Position numbers and translations under genes: made by a program. 5,690 bases of DNA from Gammaproteobacteria bacterium (lineage in GTDB: Bacteria > Bacillota_I > Bacilli_A > Izemoplasmatales > UBA1188). Every line of letters starts with the position of its first letter. Within the stretch, counting starts at the first letter, position 1. The notes under the pieces are model-generated. The model saw only the letters and a program-made list of their open reading frames with translations, was not told the origin of the DNA and searched no databases. Positions 1 through 5,690 of this stretch are shown piece by piece. The stretch lies in contig JAILNJ010000066.1 of the NCBI GenBank assembly GCA_024691665.1, positions 1 to 5,690 on the forward strand, in the 5' to 3' direction.

Positions 1-140
1 ATCTTTTTGATCATATGAAAGATTCTTTGATGTTTACTATGTCTCAGTATCTTTTAGAATGCTTAAGAATTCTCTTAAGCATTCTATAAGATACTGAGAA
101 ATAGTAACCATCACAGAATCTTTCATCTGATACAAAAGAT
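1..140. repeat. 140-bp imperfect palindrome (inverted repeat, 70-nt arms)
   Basis: Position i pairs with position 141-i across the whole stretch, with the centre between 70 and 71. By hand comparison 61 of 70 positions match with no insertion or deletion. Arm mismatches are at 8, 9, 14, 27, 33, 41 and 54 (partners 133, 132, 127, 114, 108, 100 and 87), plus the two central pairs 69/72 and 70/71. The right arm (71-140) is the coding end of the leftward E2-like gene, including its DERFCDG motif. The left arm is an inverted copy of that coding end. Read on the plus strand from position 2, it gives a degenerate version with a TGA at 8-10 and then SYERFFDVYYVSVSFRMLK. The centre contains a perfect short inverted repeat (56-67 against 74-85, AGAATGCTTAAG). 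The palindrome runs up to the window edge and may continue beyond it. No T-tract follows either side, so it does not look like a normal terminator. Confidence 0.93.
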
Positions 141-877
141 ACTCTCATGATATCCTTTTCTTTAATTTCACCAGTGATTTGGTCTTTATATAATACCTTT
201 TCTTCTTTAGATGTTGAGAAGAAAAGGCCTGTAGTACCGAAGTTGTATACATGGTGATATAAAGGCGGAAGTTTAATTGACTTCATATCAGTAATGAAGA
301 ATGTAGTATGGAATGGAAGAGCATCAAGTACGCTCATTGGAAGCATTCCATGTTTATCAAGCCACATAAGGAAGTTAACAATAAATTTTCTAAACCAATG
401 TGGGCCTCTCATAACTTTATTTACTAAATCGTCAGTTTGAGTGTCAGCCTTTTCTTTCTTAGCTTCCATGATGAGTTTTTCAACTCTATCAATGATTTCT
501 GGTAAGTTTTCAGTACCATCAAATTTAGCTTTTATAGTAGTTTCATCATCAGCTACACCTCTTTTAAGAGATTTTTGTAAAGCTAAACTAAATGCGATAT
601 GATTTCTTTGATAAATTCTTTGGTTAACAATGAATCTATTTAAATCAGGTCTTAAAGCGATAGTTCTTACAATAGCTGCGATTAAGATATCAAAATAACT
701 ATATACTCTACCTGTGCGTTCTTGTTCCTCTTTAATAAACTTCTTAACTGGCTCAAGTTCTACATCGAATGTAAGCATATTCATTGAGTCATTTCTTGTT
801 TTCATAATAATAGGCATAGCGAAGTATAAACCGCCTAAGTGTTTAACTAGCTTACCATCAGGTCTTTTTCCAAACAT
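44..877 (-). CDS. Orphan 2-oxoacid dehydrogenase E2-like acyltransferase-fold protein
   Basis: A 277-residue protein resembling the catalytic (CAT-fold) domain of E2 acyltransferases, without the N-terminal lipoyl and peripheral-subunit-binding domains. It starts MFGKRPDGK, has an RPDLNRF segment (76-82) and an FHTTFFITDMKSI strand (189-201, the counterpart of the E2 'GTFTISN' region). Near the C-terminus it has SDERFCDG (250-257) where E2 enzymes carry HxxxDG. Asp256 and Gly257 are kept, but the catalytic His position is Glu252, so ordinary acyl transfer is doubtful. From memory, stand-alone Firmicutes relatives have a similar DERxxDG motif, so this may be a family trait. No lipoamide dehydrogenase or E1 gene is nearby. 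The start is supported by GGAGGG (884-889) six bases upstream. The last eight residues (270-277) and the TGA stop lie in the left arm of the 1-140 palindrome, so the true C-terminus may differ. The cellular role is unknown; it is probably cytosolic, with no signal peptide seen. Confidence 0.8.
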   Translation of the reverse strand: MFGKRPDGKLVKHLGGLYFAMPIIMKTRNDSMNMLTFDVELEPVKKFIKEEQERTGRVYSYFDILIAAIVRTIALRPDLNRFIVNQRIYQRNHIAFSLALQKSLKRGVADDETTIKAKFDGTENLPEIIDRVEKLIMEAKKEKADTQTDDLVNKVMRGPHWFRKFIVNFLMWLDKHGMLPMSVLDALPFHTTFFITDMKSIKLPPLYHHVYNFGTTGLFFSTSKEEKVLYKDQITGEIKEKDIMRVSFVSDERFCDGYYFSVSYRMLKRILKHSKRY

Positions 878-904
878 AAGTTTCCCTCCAAATTTGTCTA
901 ATAA

Positions 905-933
905 ATTATAGCAAAAATATTCAAAAACTATAC
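905..933 (-). promoter_or_regulatory. Probable extended -10 promoter of the E2-like gene
   Basis: On the minus strand a consensus TATAAT (905-910) is preceded by TGC (911-913), giving the extended -10 form TGnTATAAT. With a 17-bp spacer the -35 position is GTATAG (928-933), which is weak, as is common for extended -10 promoters. Transcription would begin near 898, leaving a leader of about 20 nt with the GGAGGG ribosome binding site. Assigned by eye. Confidence 0.6.
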
Positions 934-953
934 TCTCTTTATATGAGAGAGTA
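931..953. repeat. Short inverted repeat abutting the leftward -35 region (possible operator)
   Basis: TACTCTCT (931-938) and AGAGAGTA (946-953) are perfect 8-bp complements around a 7-nt spacer. The repeat overlaps the -35 position of the leftward promoter and lies just upstream of the rightward one, which suits a regulator binding site. An RNA hairpin is the other reading: on the minus strand it is followed by TAGTTTTT, but no gene upstream on that strand would need terminating here. The regulator is not identifiable. Confidence 0.4.
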
Positions 954-962
954 ATTTAAGTA

Positions 963-991
963 TTTAAAAGAAGCCTTTAATATGTTAATAT
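963..991 (+). promoter_or_regulatory. Probable promoter of the rsmD-coaD-glycerol operon
   Basis: TAATAT (986-991) is preceded by TGT (983-985), an extended -10. TTTAAA (963-968), 17 bp upstream, matches four of six bases of the -35 consensus. The region is very AT-rich, so other hexamers can be drawn, including in TTAATATTAATATATA. It is the only space upstream of the six rightward genes large enough for a promoter, since all later gaps are three bases or fewer. Confidence 0.45.
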
Positions 992-1019
992 TAATATATA
1001 AAAACAGTTAGGTAAAAGT

Positions 1020-1580
1020 ATGAAAAATAAACAAGTAGTTAGAGTTGTCGCAGGTAAGTATAGAGGTAGAAATCTAGAATGTGTTTCTAATGATGTTACA
1101 AGACCTACTACTGATGCGAACAAAGAAATGGTTTTTAATACGCTTGGACAATTCTTTGATGGTGGTGTTGCACTAGACCTTTTTGGTGGAACAGGATCTC
1201 TTGGAATTGAAGCTTTATCAAGAGGTATGTCAAGCGCATATTTTAGTGAAATTAACCCAGATACATTTAAAGTGCTAAAGAAGAACGTCCAAAACTTATC
1301 ATTAAATAATGCGACTATATTCTTTGGTTCTTATCGAGATTTCTTAGTTAAATATCAAAACATTAAGTTTGATTTAGTAATGATAGATCCACCATATAGA
1401 ATCGCTAATGAAATAGATTGGATTTTAAAGTTTATGCTTAAGAAAGAAATGTTTAAGAATGGATGTGATATCCTTCTTGAACTTCCAAAAGAGATGAACT
1501 ATATTCCAGAGGGATTCAAATTCTTAAAAGAAAAGATTGGTGCCGCATCTAAATTTATATTTTTAAAGTATGAGGAATAA
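1020..1580 (+). CDS. rsmD: 16S rRNA (guanine966-N2)-methyltransferase RsmD
   Basis: A 186-residue SAM-dependent methyltransferase that would modify the exocyclic amine of G966 in 16S rRNA of the 30S subunit. Family marks appear in order: an N-terminal RVVAGKYRGRNL segment (8-19), the RPTTDANKEMVFNTL signature (28-42, usual form RPTTDRVREALFNIL), the SAM-binding motif I DLFGGTGSLGIEALSRG (53-69), an acidic residue in SEINP (76-80) where the ribose contact is expected, and the catalytic motif IV DPPY (123-126). Length is normal for the family. The ATG is preceded by only a weak AGG (1010-1012), giving a less convincing ribosome binding site than its neighbours have. It is the first gene of the rightward operon and stops three bases before coaD, an arrangement common in bacteria. 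Confidence 0.93.
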   Translation: MKNKQVVRVVAGKYRGRNLECVSNDVTRPTTDANKEMVFNTLGQFFDGGVALDLFGGTGSLGIEALSRGMSSAYFSEINPDTFKVLKKNVQNLSLNNATIFFGSYRDFLVKYQNIKFDLVMIDPPYRIANEIDWILKFMLKKEMFKNGCDILLELPKEMNYIPEGFKFLKEKIGAASKFIFLKYEE

Positions 1581-1583
1581 TAT

Positions 1584-2072
1584 ATGAAAATAGGATTATA
1601 CCCAGGATCATTTGACCCTATTACACTCGGACATTTAGCTGTCATAGAAAAAGGTTCTAAACTATTTGATAAACTCTATATCTGCGTACTACAAAATGCA
1701 TTAAAAAATGCATTATTTACTACTGAAGATAGAGTAGAAATGATTAAGAGAGCTACTGCTCATTTAAAGAATGTAGAAGTAGTATCAGATAATATTCTTA
1801 CAGTTGAAGCATGTAAGAAATATAAAGCAGATTTCATTTTAAGAGGACTTAGATCAAGTGCAGATTTCGAATTTGAATTCGAATCAAACAACATTAACTA
1901 TTCACTTGATGAGTCAATTACTACTGTGCTCTTAATGACAGATATCAAATATTCTCATATCTCATCAACAGTAGTAAGAGAATTAATTTCTTATAAGTCA
2001 AAAGAATATAAGAAGTTAGTACCTGAAGGTGTTTACAATTACATTGAAAATAAATTAAAAGAGGACAAATAA
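1584..2072 (+). CDS. coaD: Phosphopantetheine adenylyltransferase CoaD
   Basis: A 162-residue cytosolic nucleotidyltransferase catalysing the penultimate step of coenzyme A synthesis: 4'-phosphopantetheine plus ATP gives dephospho-CoA plus pyrophosphate. It shows the N-terminal YPGSFDPITLGH (6-17) with the TxGH nucleotidyltransferase motif (14-17), an N-x-x-K segment (38-41) followed by FTTEDR (45-50), RGLR (87-90) followed by a DFEFE variant of the usual DFEYE, and ISSTVVREL (126-134), equivalent to the ISSSxVREL ATP-binding motif. Length matches typical bacterial CoaD at about 160 residues. GAGGA (1572-1576), inside the end of rsmD, sits seven bases before the ATG. The next gene begins one base after the stop codon, implying co-transcription with the glycerol genes. 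Confidence 0.95.
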   Translation: MKIGLYPGSFDPITLGHLAVIEKGSKLFDKLYICVLQNALKNALFTTEDRVEMIKRATAHLKNVEVVSDNILTVEACKKYKADFILRGLRSSADFEFEFESNNINYSLDESITTVLLMTDIKYSHISSTVVRELISYKSKEYKKLVPEGVYNYIENKLKEDK

Positions 2073-2073
2073 A

Positions 2074-3507
2074 ATGGTTGATGTATTAATTATTGGATCA
2101 GGCATAATTGGTTCATCACTTGCGAGAGAATTATCTAAAACATCCGCAAGTGTTTTAGTGCTTGAAAAAGGCAATGATGTATCCGTTGGTACAACTAAAG
2201 CTAATTCAGGCATAGTTCACGCAGGCTTTGATGCAAAACCAGGCACAAGAAAAGCATTCTTTAATGTGCGTGGTGCTAAGATGTATCCAGTTCTTGCTAA
2301 AGAACTTGATTTCCCATTCAAAAAGAATGGAGCTTTTGTCTTATCATTTTCTAAAGATGGACATGATACATTAGTAGATTTACTCGATAGAGCAGAAAAG
2401 AATGGTGTATCAGGTTGTGAAATCATTAGTGGTGATGAGATTAGAAAACTTGAACCAAACGTATCAAAAGAAGTTGTTGAAGGCTTATATGCTAAAGAAT
2501 CAGGCATTGTATCACCTTATGAAATGTGCATCGCAATGGCTGAAAATGCTGCATCAAACGGCGTTAAGTTTGAATTTTTAAAGAAAGTTACTAACATAGA
2601 AAAACAATCAAATCATTTTAAAGTAATTTGTGAAGATTGTTCATCTTATGAAGCTAAAGTAGTAGTTAATGCCGCAGGATGTCATGCTGATGAAATTAAC
2701 AATATGGTTTCATCTCGTAAGTATGAAATCGTCGCAAGAAAAGGTGAATATGTACTCCTTGATAAAGAATTCTCCTGGGTATCATCAAGAACTTTATTCC
2801 AACTCCCAACTAAGATGGGTAAAGGAATCCTTGTAAGTCCTACTTGCCACGGAAATATTATCGTAGGTCCTACAGCTTTAGATGTAGATGATAAAGATTT
2901 AACTTGGACTACTCCATCAGGTCTTAAAGAAGCTTGGGATAAGGCACTTCTCACAGTACCTAATCTTCCACGTGGTGGAATCATCACTCAATTTAGTGGA
3001 CTAAGAGCTCATACTAAAGAAGATGATTTCGTTGTAGGATTCGCTGAAGATGTTAAAGGATTCTATAACCTCTTAGGTATTGAATCTCCTGGTCTAGCGT
3101 CTTCTCCAGCTATTGCAGAGTTTGCCGCAAATGAAATTAAAGAATATCTAAATTTAGGTGTTAACCCTAAGTTTAATCCTATAAGAAAGGGAATCAAACA
3201 CATCTCTCATATGTCTAGCGAAGAATTAAATGAAGCTATAAAAGAAAATAGACAATTTGGTCATGTAATCTGTAGATGTGAGGTTGTATCTGAGGCTGAA
3301 ATTAGAGAAGCCATTAGAAGAGTTCCGGGCGCTAAAGACCTAGATGGTGTTAAACGTAGAGTTAGAGCTGGTATGGGTAGATGCCAAATGGGATTCTGTA
3401 CACCAAAGATTATGGAAATCTTAGCTGAAGAATTAGGTGAATCTATCGAAGATGTATCTAAGAGAGGAAAGGGTTCAGAAATTACTATTGGGAGGATTAA
3501 AGAATAA
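2074..3507 (+). CDS. GlpA-like FAD-dependent glycerol-3-phosphate dehydrogenase with BFD-type Fe-S domain
   Basis: A 477-residue two-domain flavoprotein. Residues 1 to about 370 form a DAO-family (GlpA/GlpD/LhgO-like) oxidoreductase. The FAD-binding GSGIIG (8-13) is followed by Glu31 at the end of the second strand, and TTKANSGIVHAGFD (40-53) and SGLRAHTKEDDFVVG (308-322) are typical of the family. Residues about 395-455 form a BFD-like [2Fe-2S] domain with Cys400, Cys402, Cys437 and Cys442 (CxC-x34-CxxxxC), including RAGMGRCQMGFC. The likely reaction is glycerol-3-phosphate to dihydroxyacetone phosphate, inferred from the family and from glpK two genes downstream. It is shorter than E. coli GlpA (about 540 residues), and L-2-hydroxyglutarate oxidase-like activity is an alternative. 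GAGGA (2061-2065) lies eight bases before the ATG. Its stop overlaps the next start by one base, consistent with translational coupling of complex subunits. Confidence 0.85.
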   Translation: MVDVLIIGSGIIGSSLARELSKTSASVLVLEKGNDVSVGTTKANSGIVHAGFDAKPGTRKAFFNVRGAKMYPVLAKELDFPFKKNGAFVLSFSKDGHDTLVDLLDRAEKNGVSGCEIISGDEIRKLEPNVSKEVVEGLYAKESGIVSPYEMCIAMAENAASNGVKFEFLKKVTNIEKQSNHFKVICEDCSSYEAKVVVNAAGCHADEINNMVSSRKYEIVARKGEYVLLDKEFSWVSSRTLFQLPTKMGKGILVSPTCHGNIIVGPTALDVDDKDLTWTTPSGLKEAWDKALLTVPNLPRGGIITQFSGLRAHTKEDDFVVGFAEDVKGFYNLLGIESPGLASSPAIAEFAANEIKEYLNLGVNPKFNPIRKGIKHISHMSSEELNEAIKENRQFGHVICRCEVVSEAEIREAIRRVPGAKDLDGVKRRVRAGMGRCQMGFCTPKIMEILAEELGESIEDVSKRGKGSEITIGRIKE

Positions 3508-4775
3508 TGGAAAAGAAAGTTAGACTTTTAATAGTAGGTGGTGGACCTGCAGGACTTGCTGCTGCAGTAGAGGCTTATGATAAAGGTGAAAGAGATATCT
3601 TAATCCTTGAAAGAGAAAACAAACTTGGTGGTATCTTAAATCAATGTATTCATAATGGATTTGGTCTTCATACATTTAATGAAGAATTAACTGGTCCTGA
3701 ATATGCTCAAAGATTTATTGATGAAGTTGAAAAAAGAAAGATCGCATACTTATTAAACACTACAGTTATTGAAGTATCAGATAAAAAGTGTGTTAAAGCC
3801 TTAAATGAAGGTGGTCTTTTAGAGATCCAAGCTGAAGCTATTATTTTATCTTGTGGATGTAGAGAACGTCCAAGAGGCGCAATCAATATCGCAGGATCAA
3901 GAGGTGCCGGAGTATTTAGTGCTGGTACTGCTCAAAAGCTTGTTAACATTGATGGTTTAATGCCTGGTAAAGAAGTGGTTATCTTAGGCTCTGGTGATAT
4001 TGGTTTAATTATGGCTCGTCGAATGACATTTGAAGGAGCTAAAGTTAAGGCAGTTGTAGAACTTATGCCTTATTCATCAGGTTTAAATAGAAACATTGTT
4101 CAATGTTTAAATGACTTTAATATTCCGCTACTCTTTAGTCATACAGTAGTCGAAATTAAAGGTGATAATAGAGTTGAATCAGTAATAATCGCTGAGGTTG
4201 ATGAAAGATTAAATCCTAAGATGGAAACTGCTCAAGAAATTAAATGTGATACTCTCCTACTTTCAGTAGGATTACTTCCTGAAAATGAACTCGCTCGTGG
4301 AGCTAATGTAGATATTTCAAGAATTACTCGTGGTGCAGTAGTTGATGATAGACTAATGACTAACATTGATGGAATCTTTGAATGTGGTAATGTACTTCAC
4401 GTACATGACCTTGTAGACTTCGTATCACTTGAAGCCAGAGAAGCAGGCGCTAAAGCTGTAGAATATATTAATTCAAAAGATAAGAATAAAAAGTATGAAT
4501 CAATCGCTATTGAAACTGATGGTAAGGTTAGATATGTTGTACCTGAACTTATCTTAAAGAATGATGATTCTAATCCTTTAACATTAAAACTAAGAGTATC
4601 TAATGTATTTAAGAAAGTAAGACTTGAAGTTTCAGTAGACAATGAAGTAATCTACTCAAGAGTTAAACAAGTTGTAGCTCCAGGTGAGATGCAAACAATT
4701 GACCTAAAGAGCGAAGATGTGCTTAAACTTAGAAAAGCTAATTCTATAAAAGTATACTTAAGGAGTATGGAATAA
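3507..4775 (+). CDS. FAD/NAD(P)-dependent pyridine nucleotide-disulfide-type oxidoreductase, electron-transfer partner of the GlpA-like protein
   Basis: A 422-residue flavoprotein with two dinucleotide-binding folds: GGGPAG (11-16) for FAD, with Glu35 after the second strand, and GSGDIG (161-166) for NAD(P)H. FECGNVLHVHDLVD (291-304) is the second FAD contact region. There is no CxxC redox disulfide; one Cys (47) sits in GGILNQCIHNGFGLH (41-55), so it is not a classical disulfide reductase. About 90 C-terminal residues (330-422) form a strand-rich extension. In gene order it takes the position of GlpB but resembles NAD(P)-linked oxidoreductases of the amino-acid dehydrogenase alpha-subunit type. 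It probably moves electrons from the GlpA-like subunit to NAD+ or another acceptor (inference). GGAGG (3491-3495) precedes the ATG, and TAATG overlaps join it to both neighbours. Confidence 0.85.
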   Translation: MEKKVRLLIVGGGPAGLAAAVEAYDKGERDILILERENKLGGILNQCIHNGFGLHTFNEELTGPEYAQRFIDEVEKRKIAYLLNTTVIEVSDKKCVKALNEGGLLEIQAEAIILSCGCRERPRGAINIAGSRGAGVFSAGTAQKLVNIDGLMPGKEVVILGSGDIGLIMARRMTFEGAKVKAVVELMPYSSGLNRNIVQCLNDFNIPLLFSHTVVEIKGDNRVESVIIAEVDERLNPKMETAQEIKCDTLLLSVGLLPENELARGANVDISRITRGAVVDDRLMTNIDGIFECGNVLHVHDLVDFVSLEAREAGAKAVEYINSKDKNKKYESIAIETDGKVRYVVPELILKNDDSNPLTLKLRVSNVFKKVRLEVSVDNEVIYSRVKQVVAPGEMQTIDLKSEDVLKLRKANSIKVYLRSME

Positions 4776-5134
4776 TGAGAGAACTTATATGTATAAACTG
4801 CCCTATGGGCTGCCATCTAAAAGTTGATGACACAGATAAAGAAAACATTATTGTAACCGGTAATACTTGTAATAGAGGTAAAGTATACGGAATTAATGAA
4901 GTTCTCCATCCAAAAAGAATGGTTACATCTTTAGTAACTGTTATAGGTGGTGAACACGCTGTGGTATCTTGTAAGACTAAAGAAGCTATTCCCAAAGAAT
5001 TAATATTCGATTCTTTAGAAGTTTTAAAGAATACTAAAGTAAATGCTCCAGTATCTATTGGAGATGTTCTAGTATCTAATATATTAGGTACTGGTGTAGA
5101 TGTTGTAGCTACAAGCAATGTAAAGAGGGTTTAA
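4775..5134 (+). CDS. DUF1667 (COG3862-type) small cysteine-cluster protein
   Basis: A 119-residue protein beginning MRELICINCPMGCHLKV. Cys6, Cys9, Cys13 and Cys32 give C-x2-C-x3-C-x18-C, a likely [4Fe-4S] or metal site resembling the N-terminal cluster motif of molybdopterin oxidoreductases. HPKRMVTSLV (45-54) and the C-terminal SIGDVLVSNILGTGVDVVAT region (94-113) fit the DUF1667 family as I recall it. Members are commonly encoded next to GlpA-like and NAD(P)/FAD oxidoreductase genes. No signal peptide or membrane segment is seen, so it is probably a cytosolic third subunit carrying electrons or stabilising the complex. This is inference, as I know of no settled biochemical function. AGGAG (4761-4765) lies nine bases upstream, and the start overlaps the previous stop as TAATG. 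glpK follows after one base. Confidence 0.85.
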   Translation: MRELICINCPMGCHLKVDDTDKENIIVTGNTCNRGKVYGINEVLHPKRMVTSLVTVIGGEHAVVSCKTKEAIPKELIFDSLEVLKNTKVNAPVSIGDVLVSNILGTGVDVVATSNVKRV

Positions 5135-5135
5135 T

Positions 5136-5690
5136 ATGTCTGAAAAGTATATCTTATCGCTTGACCAAGGAACTACTTCATCACGTGCAATTATTTTTGA
5201 CCATAATGGTGAAATAGTTGGTCTAGCTCAACAAGAATTTAATCAAATATATCCTCAACCTGGTTGGGTTGAACATGATCCTAAAGAAATTCTCTCATCT
5301 GAGATGAGTAGTGCTTTTGCAGCTATTATTAGAGCTGGTTTATCAGTTAAAGATATCGATTGTATTGGTATCACAAACCAAAGAGAAACAACTATCGTTT
5401 GGGAAAGATCTACAGGAAAGCCAATTTATAACGCTATCGTATGGCAATGTAGACGTACAGAACAATACATTAAAGATTTAAAGAAAGATCCTAAACTAGA
5501 TGATATGATTTATGAAAAGACTGGACTTCGTCTAGACCCATATTTCAGCGCATCTAAGATTAAATGGATTTTAGATAATGTACCTGGAGCTAGGGAAAGA
5601 GCTAATAAAGGTGAACTTGCCTTTGGTACAGTAGACTCTTATATGCTATGGCATTTAACTGGTGGTAAAGTTCACGCAACAGACTATACT
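5136..5690 (+). CDS. glpK: Glycerol kinase GlpK, N-terminal part (cut by window end)
   Basis: The first 185 codons of an FGGY-family kinase (full length about 500 residues) that phosphorylates glycerol with ATP to glycerol-3-phosphate in the cytosol. Visible marks are the phosphate-binding LSLDQGTTSSRAIIFD (7-22), PGWVEHDP (42-49), the substrate-contacting NQRETT (81-86, Arg and Glu of the glycerol site), VWQCRRT (102-108), LDPYFSASKIKWIL (133-146) and FGTVDSYMLWHLTGGKVHATDYT up to the edge. No frameshift is seen. The ATG follows GAGGG (5125-5129) by six bases and is one base after the DUF1667 stop. The HPr-phosphorylated His region that would show PTS control in Firmicutes lies beyond the window. 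It supplies the likely substrate of the GlpA-like enzyme. Confidence 0.96.
   Translation, partial: MSEKYILSLDQGTTSSRAIIFDHNGEIVGLAQQEFNQIYPQPGWVEHDPKEILSSEMSSAFAAIIRAGLSVKDIDCIGITNQRETTIVWERSTGKPIYNAIVWQCRRTEQYIKDLKKDPKLDDMIYEKTGLRLDPYFSASKIKWILDNVPGARERANKGELAFGTVDSYMLWHLTGGKVHATDYT

Noticed and set aside
1..140. Diversity-generating retroelement template/variable repeat pair
   Set aside because: Differences would have to fall at adenines of one copy only. In either orientation neither arm has A at every mismatch (sites 9 and 41 go the opposite way from 8, 14, 27 and 33), and no reverse transcriptase gene is visible.
1..140. Rho-independent terminator for the E2-like gene
   Set aside because: The structure is far too long, is AT-rich, contains the coding sequence itself and has no trailing T-tract.
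714..911. Open frames antisense to the real genes (also 2217-2507, 2682-2987, 4397-4642, 4744-5118)
   Set aside because: They lie opposite well-supported genes, are low-complexity Ser/Leu-rich and show no recognisable family.
931..960. Terminator hairpin in the divergent region
   Set aside because: Genes on both sides point away from this region, so neither needs termination here, and the stem is short. An operator reading fits better.
878..1019. Riboswitch or small RNA upstream of rsmD
   Set aside because: Only about 20-30 nt of leader remain after the predicted promoter, and no conserved aptamer-like structure is seen.
1865..1884. Palindromic run around TTCGAA...TTCGAA inside coaD
   Set aside because: It is explained by codons for the DFEFEFE segment, the family's normal DFEYE position.
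1..5690. Mycoplasma-type genetic code (TGA as Trp)
   Set aside because: All genes close at full family length with TGG for Trp and no in-frame TGA. The only TGA codons of note are in the doubtful palindrome.

Overview
The window is AT-rich DNA with tightly packed genes, strong GGAGG/GAGG ribosome binding sites and mostly TAA stops. This suggests a low-GC Gram-positive bacterium (Firmicutes/Bacillota; an anaerobic clostridial, Erysipelotrichia-like or RF39-like lineage would fit). Trp is TGG and no gene needs TGA to be read through, so the standard bacterial code applies. The lineage call is inference from gene content and composition only.

Layout. Positions 1-140 form a long imperfect palindrome centred at 70/71. 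It overlaps the 3' end of a minus-strand gene (44-877) for an orphan protein with the acyltransferase fold of 2-oxoacid dehydrogenase E2. That protein has no lipoyl domain and has Glu where E2 enzymes have the catalytic His. A 142-bp divergent intergenic region (878-1019) holds a plausible extended -10 promoter in each direction and a small inverted repeat next to the leftward promoter. From 1020 to the right edge, six genes run on the plus strand with gaps of 1-3 nt or 1-nt overlaps: rsmD (16S rRNA m2G966 methyltransferase), coaD (phosphopantetheine adenylyltransferase), a GlpA-like FAD oxidoreductase with a C-terminal BFD-type Fe-S domain, a two-Rossmann FAD/NAD(P) oxidoreductase, a small four-Cys DUF1667 protein, and the first 185 codons of glycerol kinase glpK, cut by the window end.

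How the genes work together. The last four genes read as a glycerol catabolic module. GlpK would make glycerol-3-phosphate, and the three preceding proteins, joined by TAATG stop/start overlaps, are well placed to form one complex that oxidises it to dihydroxyacetone phosphate and passes electrons through FAD and Fe-S centres to a nicotinamide or other carrier. rsmD and coaD are housekeeping genes often found next to each other. Here the catabolic genes follow them with no room for a separate promoter, so all six probably share a transcript.

The most unusual thing is the palindrome at the left edge. It is an inverted copy of the gene's own 3' coding end, matching at 61 of 70 positions without indels. 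Its mismatches are all transversions in the arms and never at a third codon position. I lean towards a fold-back (chimeric) assembly or amplification artefact at a contig end, with a real inverted duplication as the alternative. Either way the last eight residues of the E2-like protein are suspect.
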